Shown one piece after another: positions 50,910-61,141 of a stretch of 64,000 nucleotides of DNA. A model generated the notes under the pieces. The model had not been told where the DNA came from. It ran no database searches and was given only the letters and a program-made list of their open reading frames with translations. This DNA is from an uncultured Collinsella sp. (GTDB taxonomy: Bacteria; Actinomycetota; Coriobacteriia; Coriobacteriales; Coriobacteriaceae), in contig UQHR01000007.1 in the NCBI GenBank assembly GCA_900540905.1, forward strand, positions 15,100 to 79,099. Reading direction: 5' to 3'. The translations under genes were made by a program, and so were the position numbers. Each line of letters opens with the position of its first letter. Within the stretch, counting starts at the first letter, position 1.

Positions 50910-51161
50910 TTAGAACTTGTCGTGGAAGGTACGCGAAATGACCTCGTCCTGCTGCTCCTTGGTGAGCGTGTGGAAGTTCACGGCGTAGCCGGAAACGCGG
51001 ATGGTCAGCTGCGGATACTTCTCGGGGTGAGCCTGAGCGTCGAGCAGCGTCTCACGGTTGAAGACGTTGATGTTCAGGTGGTGGCCACCCTTCTCGGCGT
51101 AAGCGTCGAGCATGTGGACCAGGTTATCGGCCTGGGTCTCGGAAACTTCAGAAACCTTCAT
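50910..51161 (-). CDS. Separate glycyl-radical subunit of pyruvate formate-lyase (GrcA-like)
   Basis: An 83-aa protein matching only the C-terminal end of [21 protein letters not shown], then [17 protein letters not shown], whose Gly in RVSGY carries the radical. Unlike E. coli GrcA, a spare part beside a complete PFL, here the large gene upstream lacks this domain, so this protein should be an obligatory subunit. GAAGGAGAC precedes the ATG at 51161. It follows the large subunit by 85 nt containing two hairpins. PflA (42868-43686) is the expected activase. Confidence 0.9.
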   Translation of the reverse strand: MKVSEVSETQADNLVHMLDAYAEKGGHHLNINVFNRETLLDAQAHPEKYPQLTIRVSGYAVNFHTLTKEQQDEVISRTFHDKF

Positions 51162-51184
51162 AATGTGTCTCCTTCGATTAATAG

Positions 51185-51245
51185 GCGCCGGCCGAAACCG
51201 GCGCACTAATCAGTAATCGTTATTGTTAGTATAGCACTAACAATA
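51185..51245 (-). other. Two hairpins in the spacer between the PFL subunit genes
   Basis: TATTGTTAGT-ATAGC-ACTAACAATA (51221-51245) directly follows the large-subunit stop. GCGCCGG-CCGAAA-CCGGCGC (51185-51204) stands about 8 nt before the small subunit's ribosome site. Neither has a T-run. They may act in mRNA processing or partial termination to set the subunit ratio. Confidence 0.6.
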
Positions 51246-51246
51246 G

Positions 51247-53298
<2,052 letters not shown>

Positions 53299-53528
53299 TG
53301 TGTAACCACGCTCCTAGTTACGTGTAATGCGGCGCTCTCTCACACCGCTACTTATTGAATTCTTGAATTATCGGCTTGCACTACCGGCTTCTTCCGTTCT
53401 TCACCACACGTTGGTACAGGGAAAAACGTTTGTCCACCTTGGAACTGCAACCCAAAACCCAAGATTTCACCCGTCTGAGAAGGATAACATAGCCACCCCC
53501 TTCATCAGGGCTGTTATATGTTTCTTTT

Positions 53529-53634
53529 TTTATACCATTAGGGCATTTTTAACAAATCCGCAGGAAATGCGAGCGTGAACAACTACCGTTCACCGATTTG
53601 TTTGGTTTTTTCCTTGCCTTTGTACGACGTTCAC
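53529..53634 (-). promoter_or_regulatory. PFL promoter region with GTGAAC/GTTCAC half-sites
   Basis: Minus-strand TTGTTA (53555-53550) and TATAAA (53534-53529) are 15 bp apart (16 if TTTGTT is the -35). Upstream lie GTGAAC-N7-GTTCAC (53575-53593) and a further GTTCAC at 53629-53634. The leader is about 230 nt. No open reading frame in 53299-53764 looks real. Confidence 0.5.
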
Positions 53635-53692
53635 TCTAGCTGTTATGCCAGCTTTATCAGGGTAAAGTGTCCCAAAGACCCTACAGAAACTG

Positions 53693-53726
53693 CAGGGCGG
53701 CCACGGGATCCCCCGTGGCCGCCCTG
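53693..53726. terminator. Hairpin after the KDG permease gene
   Basis: A perfect 15-bp GC stem (53693-53707 with 53712-53726) with a 4-nt loop. No T-run follows on either strand, so it may act mainly as an mRNA 3' end. Confidence 0.6.
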
Positions 53727-53764
53727 TGGCGTAGCTAGTTTTTAGCTTTGATTACCGTTTGGCA

Positions 53765-54781
53765 TTAGGCGGCTGCGGAGGCCTTGTCGGTCGTTGCCTT
53801 GCCGTTGCTCTGCTGGCCCTCAAAATGCTTGTAGCACCAGCTGGTGACCAGCGGGGTCAAAATAGCCGTAACGATTGCGCAGGCAGCAACCTGTGCCGTG
53901 GCCGTCGCGAGCACCGCGCCGCCGTACATGGCCTCGTTGACGCTTGCCATGGCAGCAGGCGTGGCCACATTGGCTCCGGCGCAGCTCGAAATGGCCGCAC
54001 CTGCGACACCCGTACCGCCCGTGAGCTTATCGACCGCGATAACGGGAATTGCAAAGACCACCGAGCAGATCACGCCGAGCAGAATACCGGGGAGACCGCC
54101 ATTAATGAGCTGGCCAAAGGTCATGGTCGAGCCCATGGCAAAGAAGACGAGCACGATGATGGCGGAAAGTGCCGGTGCCATCATCTTCTTAAAGCTGGGG
54201 AACAGGTTACCCAGAATAATGCCGACGACGATCGGCAGAATGGCACCCACGAGCGACCAGCCGATCGGAGCCTGGCCGGCAGCGCCGAGCACGATCATCG
54301 TGACCGGAGGGCCGACAACCAGCGTGGTGATGGCGACAGCGCCACGCTCAGCCTCGTTGCCCATGGTACCCATCAGTCCAGCGTACATAGCGTTGTTGGC
54401 GCCGGTGCAAGCCGCCAGCATCACCATGGCAGAGATGCCAAACAAGTTGTCGTTGAACACATAAAGGATGAGCAGCGACACGGCAACGACCACGATCTGC
54501 TTGACGGCGATGATAATGGCACCGCGGGCAGCGGCGGCAGGAGCGCTCTTAAACGAAATCGTCGTACCGACGATGAGCAAAAAAGCGCCCACGAGCGGGC
54601 CAGCGCCCTGCTGGGTCATGCCAAGCGTAAAGCTGCCGAGCGTTTTGAACAGGTCGGGGAATAGCGTGTTGAGCAGACAGCCCAACAGAAGCGGCACCAA
54701 GATATTGGCGCCCGGGATGGAGGACATCTTAAAGAACGGCTCCTTTGCCGCCGGCGCCTCCACCGCAGTCGATTCACTCAT
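53765..54781 (-). CDS. kdgT: 2-keto-3-deoxygluconate permease (KdgT family)
   Basis: A 338-aa polytopic protein with about ten hydrophobic segments. IPGANILVPLLLGCLLNTLFP at the start, LAACTGANNAMYAGLMG in the middle and ISSCAGANVATPAAMA in the second half are the repeated motifs of the KdgT family. It imports 2-keto-3-deoxygluconate, a pectin or uronate breakdown product. AAAGGAGAT precedes the ATG. The SDR dehydrogenase gene upstream on the same strand may be a partner, 108 bp away. Confidence 0.88.
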   Translation of the reverse strand: MSESTAVEAPAAKEPFFKMSSIPGANILVPLLLGCLLNTLFPDLFKTLGSFTLGMTQQGAGPLVGAFLLIVGTTISFKSAPAAAARGAIIIAVKQIVVVAVSLLILYVFNDNLFGISAMVMLAACTGANNAMYAGLMGTMGNEAERGAVAITTLVVGPPVTMIVLGAAGQAPIGWSLVGAILPIVVGIILGNLFPSFKKMMAPALSAIIVLVFFAMGSTMTFGQLINGGLPGILLGVICSVVFAIPVIAVDKLTGGTGVAGAAISSCAGANVATPAAMASVNEAMYGGAVLATATAQVAACAIVTAILTPLVTSWCYKHFEGQQSNGKATTDKASAAA

Positions 54782-54889
54782 ATATATCTCCTTTGGATGC
54801 ATGCGATTCGTAGCCGCATGCGCCTATGTCAGAAAGAAGGCGACAACCCCGAGTCGCCAGGGTCGCCGCCAAACGATCACCGCGGGGTA

Positions 54890-55639
54890 TTACCCGTCCA
54901 GAACGATGCCACCGTCGCAGTCACCGATCTCGCCGTTCACGAAGCTGGCGAGGTCGGAGGCAAAGAAGAGCACCATCTGCGCAGGCTCGCTGGCCTGGGC
55001 GGCACGGCCCAGAGGAATACCGTTGATGATGCGCTGAGAGTTCTCGTCAGAGAGAATCGAGGTCATATCGGTAAGCGTGAGCGACGGGCACACGGCGTTG
55101 CAGCGAACGCCAAACTTGCCGCCTTCCTTGGCGACTGCCTTGGTTAGACCGTTAACACCGGCCTTGGAGCTCGCGTAGGCAGCGGTGCCGAGCAGGCCGC
55201 CGCCGATCTTGCCAGCAACAGAGCTCACGTTGACGATAGTGCCGGCATGGGCCGCCTTAAAGTGCGGGTACACGGCATTCATCATGGTAAACGTACCATT
55301 GAGGTTGATGTCAATGGTGCGACGCCACTCGGTGTCATCGATCTCGTCGAACTTCTTGGTGCTGATGACGCCAGCACAGTTAATCAGGATATTGGTTTGA
55401 GGCAGGTCCGTAAAAATCTGCTCGACAGTCTCGCGCGCCTTGGGTGCATCAGCGACATCGAGCTGATAGAACTTGTTGCCCTCGCCAAGCTCGGCCACCG
55501 CGGCCTCGCCCTTAGCAGCGTTCCTTGCGATGAGCGCGACATGTCCGCCGCCCGCGACGATGCCCTTGGCGATCTCGAGGCCAATGCCCTGAGTGCCGCC
55601 CGTGACAATCGCGGTCTTGCCCGTGAAGTCAAATGCCAT
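54890..55639 (-). CDS. Short-chain dehydrogenase/reductase (possibly KduD-like)
   Basis: A 249-aa classical SDR. TGGTQGIG (13-20) binds NAD(P); NCAGV, the catalytic Ser in VNVSSVAGKIG, YASSK and the C-terminal DGG-type end are all present. Standing before a KDG permease gene, it could be 2-dehydro-3-deoxygluconate 5-dehydrogenase, but the sequence alone does not settle this. GGGGGATGG precedes the ATG at 55639. A frame running to 55756 is not supported by a ribosome site. Confidence 0.85.
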   Translation of the reverse strand: MAFDFTGKTAIVTGGTQGIGLEIAKGIVAGGGHVALIARNAAKGEAAVAELGEGNKFYQLDVADAPKARETVEQIFTDLPQTNILINCAGVISTKKFDEIDDTEWRRTIDINLNGTFTMMNAVYPHFKAAHAGTIVNVSSVAGKIGGGLLGTAAYASSKAGVNGLTKAVAKEGGKFGVRCNAVCPSLTLTDMTSILSDENSQRIINGIPLGRAAQASEPAQMVLFFASDLASFVNGEIGDCDGGIVLDG

Positions 55640-55850
55640 GACTCCATCCCCCTTTATATAAGGTGTCTCCTCGCGGGAAGTTGGAGCATCGCACGTGGCG
55701 ATTATATGAGTCCCAGTCGTCATGGTGGTGACAACCCCTCGCCTAACCGCGTGCATGATAGTTCTTTAAAACGCTTCAGCAATTGAATGATTTTAAGTCT
55801 TTATGCGCTCTTTATATTGCCACTGTATGAGGCCCACGTATGAGGGTATC

Positions 55851-55899
55851 ATCTTCCACCGAAAATAGTTTCTAGTGTTAGGGGTTTTCGGTGGAAGAT
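55851..55899. promoter_or_regulatory. 15-bp inverted repeat spanning the marR start codon
   Basis: ATCTTCCACCGAAAA (55851-55865) and its exact complement (55885-55899) flank a 19-nt spacer that holds the AGGGG ribosome site. The right arm contains the GTG start. It could be a MarR operator, an RNA hairpin hiding the start codon, or both. Confidence 0.75.
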
Positions 55900-56340
55900 A
55901 CCGATTTCCATGAGCTTGGGCGTCAGCTCTTTACCGAGTTTGGCAGCATGCACCAGCGCGTTTCGCGCTTTGCCGACCAGGCTCTGGGTGGCGAGATGGC
56001 CGTCATGCGCGCCCTCATGCGCGCCGGCGGCTCGCTCACGCCGAGCGAACTCGCCGATCGTGCCTGGGTCTCGAGCGCCCGTATCGCCAATATCCTGCGC
56101 GCCCTCGAGGCCAAGGGTTGGGTCGAGCGCGAGCACTCAAAGACCGACCGTCGTCGCGTACACGTCACGGTGACCGACAAGGGATTCCAGGTCATCGAAA
56201 TCAAACGCCGGGAATTCGAGGACCGCACCGCGGCCTTCCTCGAGCAGCTCGGCGAAACAGATACCCAGGAGATGGTGCGCCTTCTAAGACGTGCCAACGA
56301 AATTATCGACCGCAATCAAGAAAGGAGAGATGCCAAGTGA
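55891..56340 (+). CDS. MarR-family transcriptional regulator
   Basis: A 149-aa winged-helix protein. SLTPSELADRAWVSSARIANILRALEAKGWVER is the recognition helix region, and KTDRRRVHVTVTDKG is the wing, typical of MarR. The start is a GTG at 55891 within a 15-bp inverted repeat. The stop overlaps the start of the ABC exporter gene by 2-3 nt, so regulator and pump form one operon. A role as drug-responsive autorepressor is inferred from context. Confidence 0.88.
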   Translation: MEDTDFHELGRQLFTEFGSMHQRVSRFADQALGGEMAVMRALMRAGGSLTPSELADRAWVSSARIANILRALEAKGWVEREHSKTDRRRVHVTVTDKGFQVIEIKRREFEDRTAAFLEQLGETDTQEMVRLLRRANEIIDRNQERRDAK

Positions 56341-58706
56341 GGATTCTCAAGCTCTTTAAAAAACATATCCTGGCACTGTTCGCAGCTATCGTACTTATCG
56401 TAATCAGCTGCAACGCCGATCTGGCGCTGCCTACCTATATGAGCGACATCGTCGACGTGGGTGTACAGCAAGGCGGCATCGCGTCGCCCGTGCCCGACAC
56501 CATCCGCGCCGAATCGCTCGACGACCTCGAACTCTTCATGAGCTCCAAGGACGCCAAAGCTGTGGAGGCTGTGTTTGGCAAGGCGGACAATAACGGCATT
56601 CGAACGTACAAGGGCACCGAGGAGGAGCGCGCCGACGGCGGCAAGATTGCCGACATCATGAGCCTCCCCGAGACTGTCGTCCTTTCGTTCAACCAGGGCA
56701 TCGATGCCAACTCCATGGGCGACATGACCGGCGCATCTACCGAGGCAAGCGATGGCGGCGCCGCTCAGGCCATGCCCACGCCCGAGCAGATGGCGGCGAT
56801 GACGCCCGAGCAACTCGCCGAGATGCAGCAGAAGGCCGCAGCGGCGCAGAGCATGCAAAAGCAGATTGATGCCGACGGTGGCAAGATCACCATGAAGAGC
56901 CTGCGTCTAGGCGTTGAAGGCGGCCTCATCGACCAGGGCAAGCTCGTCGAGGGCGCCAACGATATGGCAGACAAAATGGGCTCCATGTCGGGCTCCATCG
57001 TGACCCAACGCGCCGTGAGCTATGTGCAAGACGAGTACAAGGCGCAGGGCATCGACCCCGCCGACGTGCAGAACGCCTACCTGGGCCGCATGGCGACCAC
57101 GATGTTTGGTCTGTGCCTGATCTCGCTCGTCGCCACCATCCTGACCGGTGCCGTGGCCTCGCGCACCGCCTGCTCCATCGCCCGCGACCTGCGCCGCGAG
57201 ACCTTCAACAAGGTTATGCACTTCTCGCCGGCCGAGGTGGGCAAGTTTAGCCAGGCCTCGCTCATCACCCGCTGCACCAACGACATTCAGCAGATCCAGA
57301 TGGCCGCAACCCTGTTTATCCGCATGTGTCTGATGGCCCCCGTCATGGGCATCGTCGCCGTCATGCGCGTCCTGGCCAACCATACCGGCCTAGAGTGGAC
57401 CATCGCCGTGGCCATCATCGCGGTCTCGGCCGTCGTCGGCGTGCTTATGGGCCTCACCATGCCCAAGTTCAAAAAGATGCAGAGCTTTGTGGACCGTGTG
57501 AACCTTACCGCCCGCGAGCTGCTCGACGGCCTTATGCCTATCCGTTCGTTCAACCGCGAAGAGCATGAGCTCGAGCGTTTTGACAAGGCTTCGCTCGACC
57601 TGATGACCACACAGCTCTACACCAACCGCGCCATGAGCTTTATGATGCCGCTCATGATGCTCGTCATGAACTGCATCACCGTGCTTATCGTCTGGTTTGG
57701 CGCGCAGGGCGTGTCCGACGGCGTGATGCAGGTCGGCAACATGATGGCGTTTATCTCCTACACCATGCAGATCGTCATGGCGTTTATGATCCTCACCATG
57801 GTTTCGGTCATCCTGCCCCGTGCCGAGGTCGCAGCCGAGCGCGTGGAAGAGGTCATCACCTGCCCCACGAGCATCAACGACCCTGTCTCACCCAAATTGC
57901 CTGCTGCCAGCGCGCCGCGCGGTGAGCTCACCTTCCGTGACGTGAGCTTCCAGTATCCCGATGCCCGCGCCGACGTCATTAGCGGCGTAAACTTCACCAC
58001 GCACGCCGGCCAGATGCTCGGCATTATTGGCTCAACGGGTTCGGGCAAGTCCACGCTTGTACAGTTGATTCCGCGCCTGTACGACGTCACGGGCGGCAGC
58101 ATTTCGCTCGACGGCATCGACGTGCGCGACATGACCCTCTCTGAGCTGCGCCGCCGCATCGGTTATATTCCGCAGCAGGGTCGTCTGTTCTCGGGTACCG
58201 TCGAGAGCAACCTCAAGTTTGCCGGCGACATGGTGAGTGACGAGGATATGCGCCAGGCAGCACGCGTCGCCCAGGCGGAGGACTTTATCGCCGAGCGCGA
58301 GGGCGGCTACGACTCCCCCATCAGCCAGGGCGGCTCCAATGTTTCGGGTGGTCAGCGCCAGCGTCTGGCCATCGCCCGCGCGTTGGCCAAAAAGCCCGAG
58401 GTCGTGGTGTTCGATGACTCGTTTAGTGCCCTCGACTACAAGACCGACGCGCGCCTACGCGAGGAGCTGGCCAAAAACGTTACCGACGCCGCGCTCGTGG
58501 TCGTGGCCCAGCGCATCGCGACCATCATGCACGCCGACCAGATCATCGTGCTCGACGACGGCCACGTAGTGGGCACCGGCACGCACGAGGAGCTGCTGCG
58601 CAGCTGCCCGGCGTACCTGGAGATCGCACAGTCGCAGCTTTCCGCCGAGGAGCTGGGGCTTACCCAAGAAGAAATTGCAGCCGTCATGGAAGGAGGCGAG
58701 CGCTAA
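56337..58706 (+). CDS. ABC exporter half-transporter, degenerate-site subunit
   Basis: A 789-aa fused membrane/ATPase protein starting at GTG 56337 (AAAGGAGAG upstream). The first membrane helix (about 10-30) is followed by an extracytoplasmic insert of about 210 residues rich in Met/Gln/Ala, then helices 2-6 (about 252-500). The ATPase has GSTGSGKST, NVSGGQRQRLAIARALA and FDDSFSALD. The Asp-Asp in Walker B replaces the catalytic Glu, so its composite site is probably inactive. The partner gene follows with a 1-nt overlap. Substrate unknown; marR context suggests toxic compounds. Confidence 0.9.
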   Translation: MRILKLFKKHILALFAAIVLIVISCNADLALPTYMSDIVDVGVQQGGIASPVPDTIRAESLDDLELFMSSKDAKAVEAVFGKADNNGIRTYKGTEEERADGGKIADIMSLPETVVLSFNQGIDANSMGDMTGASTEASDGGAAQAMPTPEQMAAMTPEQLAEMQQKAAAAQSMQKQIDADGGKITMKSLRLGVEGGLIDQGKLVEGANDMADKMGSMSGSIVTQRAVSYVQDEYKAQGIDPADVQNAYLGRMATTMFGLCLISLVATILTGAVASRTACSIARDLRRETFNKVMHFSPAEVGKFSQASLITRCTNDIQQIQMAATLFIRMCLMAPVMGIVAVMRVLANHTGLEWTIAVAIIAVSAVVGVLMGLTMPKFKKMQSFVDRVNLTARELLDGLMPIRSFNREEHELERFDKASLDLMTTQLYTNRAMSFMMPLMMLVMNCITVLIVWFGAQGVSDGVMQVGNMMAFISYTMQIVMAFMILTMVSVILPRAEVAAERVEEVITCPTSINDPVSPKLPAASAPRGELTFRDVSFQYPDARADVISGVNFTTHAGQMLGIIGSTGSGKSTLVQLIPRLYDVTGGSISLDGIDVRDMTLSELRRRIGYIPQQGRLFSGTVESNLKFAGDMVSDEDMRQAARVAQAEDFIAEREGGYDSPISQGGSNVSGGQRQRLAIARALAKKPEVVVFDDSFSALDYKTDARLREELAKNVTDAALVVVAQRIATIMHADQIIVLDDGHVVGTGTHEELLRSCPAYLEIAQSQLSAEELGLTQEEIAAVMEGGER

Positions 58707-60562
58707 TGGCAGACGAGACCAAGACTCAGATTCCCAAGCCCACCCGCCAGCGTGGTCCCATGGGCCGCATGGGCGGCATGCGTCGCGGCGAAAAGGCCAA
58801 GGACTTTAAGGGCACCATGAGGCAGCTGCTCGGCTATATCGGCCAGCACAAGATTGCCGTGTTTGCCGCCGTCGCCTTTGCCGTGTGCTCGGTCATCTTT
58901 AACATTGTGGGACCCAAGGTGCTCGGCCAGGTTACGACCAAGCTGTTCGAAGGCCTGGTCGCCAAGGTCAACGGCACCGGCGACGTTGACTTTGACTGGA
59001 TCGCCAAGACGCTCGGCTTTTTGCTCTGCCTGTATCTGGCGAGCTCTGTCTGCAGCCTGGTCCAGGGCTGGCTCATGACCGGCGTCACGCAAAAGATCTG
59101 CTACCGCATGCGCAAGGAAATCGCCGCCAAGATTGCCGTCGTGCCGATGAGTTACTTCAACGGCCACAGCAAGGGAGACGTGCTCAGCCGCATCACCAAC
59201 GACGTCGATACGCTGGGTCAGTCGCTCAACCAGAGCGTGACACAGCTCATCACGTCGGTGACGCAGATTATCGGCGTGCTCGTCATGATGCTTTCGATCA
59301 GCCTGCCGCTTACCGGCGTCACCGTGCTCACGCTGCCGGCCGCCGCGATTATCCTGACCGTGATGATTCACTTCTCGCAGCCGTACTTCCGCGAGCAACA
59401 GCAGGTTCTGGGCGCCGTCAACGGCATTATCGAGGAGGACTTTGCCGGCCAGAACGTCATTCAGGTGTTCGACCGCGCCGAGGCCTCGATTGAAGAGTTC
59501 GACCGTCAAAACGACCGTCTCTTTATTAGTGGCTGGCGCTCGCAGTTCCTGTCGGGCCTGATGATGCCGCTTATGAGCTTGGTGGGCAACATGGGCTACG
59601 TGGGCGTCGTCGTGGTGGGCGCGCAGCTCGCGCTGACCGGCAATGCCACGCCCGGCGACATCCAGAGCTTTATCCAGTACGTTCGAAACTTTACGCAACC
59701 CGTGCAGCAGCTGGGCAACGTGAGCAACACGATGCAGTCGATGGCCGCCGCCACCGAGCGCGTGTTTGAGTTCCTGGCCGCGCCCGAGGAGGAGCAGAAG
59801 GCCGACGCGCAGATTCCCGAGAAGCGCCCCGGCCACGTGGTGTTTGACCATGTCAAGTTTGGCTACACGCCCGACAAGATCATCATCCACGACTTTAGCT
59901 GCGAGGCGCAGCCCGGCCAGACCATCGCCATCGTCGGCCCCACCGGCGCCGGCAAGACCACGCTCATTAAGCTGCTGCAGCGCTTCTACGACGTGGACGG
60001 CGGCTCGCTGCGTGTCGAGGGCGTCGATGTGCGCGACTGGGACCGCGCGGCACTGCGCGGCGAGTTTGCCATGGTGCTGCAGGACACCTGGCTGTTTAAC
60101 GGCACCATCCGCGAGAACATCCGCTACGGACGCCCCGACGCGAGCGATGCCGAGGTCGAGGCCGCTGCGCGCGCCGCACGCTGCGACCACTTTATTCATA
60201 CGCTCGCCGGTGGCTACGACTTTATGATCAACGAGGAGGGCACCAACCTGTCGCAGGGTCAGCGCCAGCTCGTGACCATCGCCCGTGCCATTTTGGCCGA
60301 CCGCCCGGCACTGATTCTGGACGAGGCGACTTCCAACGTCGATACCCGTACCGAGGAGCTCATTCAGCGCGCCATGGATGCGCTGATGCAGGGCCGCACC
60401 AGCTTTGTCATCGCGCACCGCCTGTCCACGATCCGCAACGCCGACGTGATCTTGGTGATCCGCGACGGCGACATCGTCGAGAAGGGCACACACGACGAAC
60501 TGCTCGCCCAGGGCGGCTTCTACGCCGACCTGTACAACTCGCAGTTCGACGAGGCGGCGTAA
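58706..60562 (+). CDS. ABC exporter half-transporter, catalytic-site subunit
   Basis: A 618-aa protein with a Met/Gly/Arg-rich cytoplasmic start, six membrane helices (about 50-350) and an ATPase. Walker A is GPTGAGKTT, the signature is NLSQGQRQLVTIARAIL (Gln replacing the second Gly) and Walker B is LILDEATSNVD with an intact catalytic Glu; the switch His is in IAHRLST. With the upstream subunit it gives a heterodimer of the TM287/288 or LmrCD type with one active and one degenerate site. The ATG overlaps the preceding TAA. Confidence 0.93.
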   Translation: MADETKTQIPKPTRQRGPMGRMGGMRRGEKAKDFKGTMRQLLGYIGQHKIAVFAAVAFAVCSVIFNIVGPKVLGQVTTKLFEGLVAKVNGTGDVDFDWIAKTLGFLLCLYLASSVCSLVQGWLMTGVTQKICYRMRKEIAAKIAVVPMSYFNGHSKGDVLSRITNDVDTLGQSLNQSVTQLITSVTQIIGVLVMMLSISLPLTGVTVLTLPAAAIILTVMIHFSQPYFREQQQVLGAVNGIIEEDFAGQNVIQVFDRAEASIEEFDRQNDRLFISGWRSQFLSGLMMPLMSLVGNMGYVGVVVVGAQLALTGNATPGDIQSFIQYVRNFTQPVQQLGNVSNTMQSMAAATERVFEFLAAPEEEQKADAQIPEKRPGHVVFDHVKFGYTPDKIIIHDFSCEAQPGQTIAIVGPTGAGKTTLIKLLQRFYDVDGGSLRVEGVDVRDWDRAALRGEFAMVLQDTWLFNGTIRENIRYGRPDASDAEVEAAARAARCDHFIHTLAGGYDFMINEEGTNLSQGQRQLVTIARAILADRPALILDEATSNVDTRTEELIQRAMDALMQGRTSFVIAHRLSTIRNADVILVIRDGDIVEKGTHDELLAQGGFYADLYNSQFDEAA

Positions 60563-60589
60563 AACCGGCGGCAAACAACCGCAATACCC

Positions 60590-60628
60590 AAAAACGGGGG
60601 CGCAGAATGAACTGTGCCCCCGTTTTTT
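60590..60628 (+). terminator. Terminator of the marR-ABC exporter operon
   Basis: AAAAACGGGGGC pairs with GCCCCCGTTTTT around a 14-nt loop, followed by T. Active in both directions by sequence. Confidence 0.92.
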
Positions 60629-60684
60629 GTTCTGCGGCCCTCGAACCGCCTCCCCCGGGACCTGATTAACGGCCTCCCTCAAGG

Positions 60685-60922
60685 CCCCGTGGACAAAAAA
60701 TGGCAAATATGAGTACTGTCACCTTTTTAGTAACAGCCAAAACTGCCCCAAACGACCTCTTTGCGGCCTAGATATGCCTTCAAATTGATCAAAATGCCCG
60801 GTAGCATGCTTCTGTGTGCCAACGTTAATGAACATATTTACTGTTGTGTCTATTATCTTGTAAGATCGATATGATACTACGCTAGCAACAGTACTCATAT
60901 TTGCCATTTTTTGCCCACAGGG
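60685..60922. mobile_element. MITE-like element with 35-bp terminal inverted repeats
   Basis: 60685-60719 and 60888-60922 are inverted copies matching at 33 of 35 positions. The 168-bp interior is AT-richer than the surroundings. No transposase is present. Each arm, read inward, holds ATGGCAAATATGAGTACTGT, so a 23-codon frame (plus) and a 62-codon frame (minus) start inside the arms; neither resembles a known protein. No obvious target-site duplication is seen. Confidence 0.7.
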
Positions 60923-61004
60923 TATTTCCTAGGGAACCGACAACAGCCTTAGGGTCCCGCGCGGCGCCGCTCCCTCCCGGCATCCGCCGACGTTTACCCA
61001 GATA

Positions 61005-61043
61005 AAACCTGCCAAAATAAACCTGTCCCTTTTTGGTAGGTTT
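61005..61043 (+). repeat. Short hairpin of the CCTGTCCCTTTTTGG family
   Basis: AAACCTGCCAAAA pairs with TTTTGGTAGGTTT (one G-U/C-A change) around TAAACCTGTCCCT. It lies just upstream of the DAHP synthase promoter. Confidence 0.7.
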
Positions 61044-61058
61044 CGGGGTGACAAGGGC

Positions 61059-61087
61059 TTGCACTTTAGCGTGCGACAGCGGATAAT
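61059..61087 (+). promoter_or_regulatory. Promoter of the DAHP synthase gene
   Basis: TTGCAC (61059-61064) and GATAAT (61082-61087) are 17 bp apart, 54 bp upstream of the start codon. Confidence 0.65.
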
Positions 61088-61141
61088 GCCGAGCATTCGA
61101 CAATACGCTTATTGCTCTTTCTATAGATTGAGGAGACCCCT

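Noticed and set aside
53575..53593. GTGAAC-N7-GTTCAC as a LexA or Rex box
   Set aside because: LexA needs a 4-bp spacer and Rex a much shorter central gap with TTGTGA ends; the spacing does not fit either, so it is only listed as an unassigned half-site pair.
58703..60706. A 667-codon minus-strand frame
   Set aside because: It is antisense to the second ABC exporter subunit, which has all ATPase motifs.
60719..60907. A 62-codon frame inside the MITE-like element as a real gene
   Set aside because: Its start lies in the terminal repeat and the protein resembles nothing I know; it is kept only as a note on the element.
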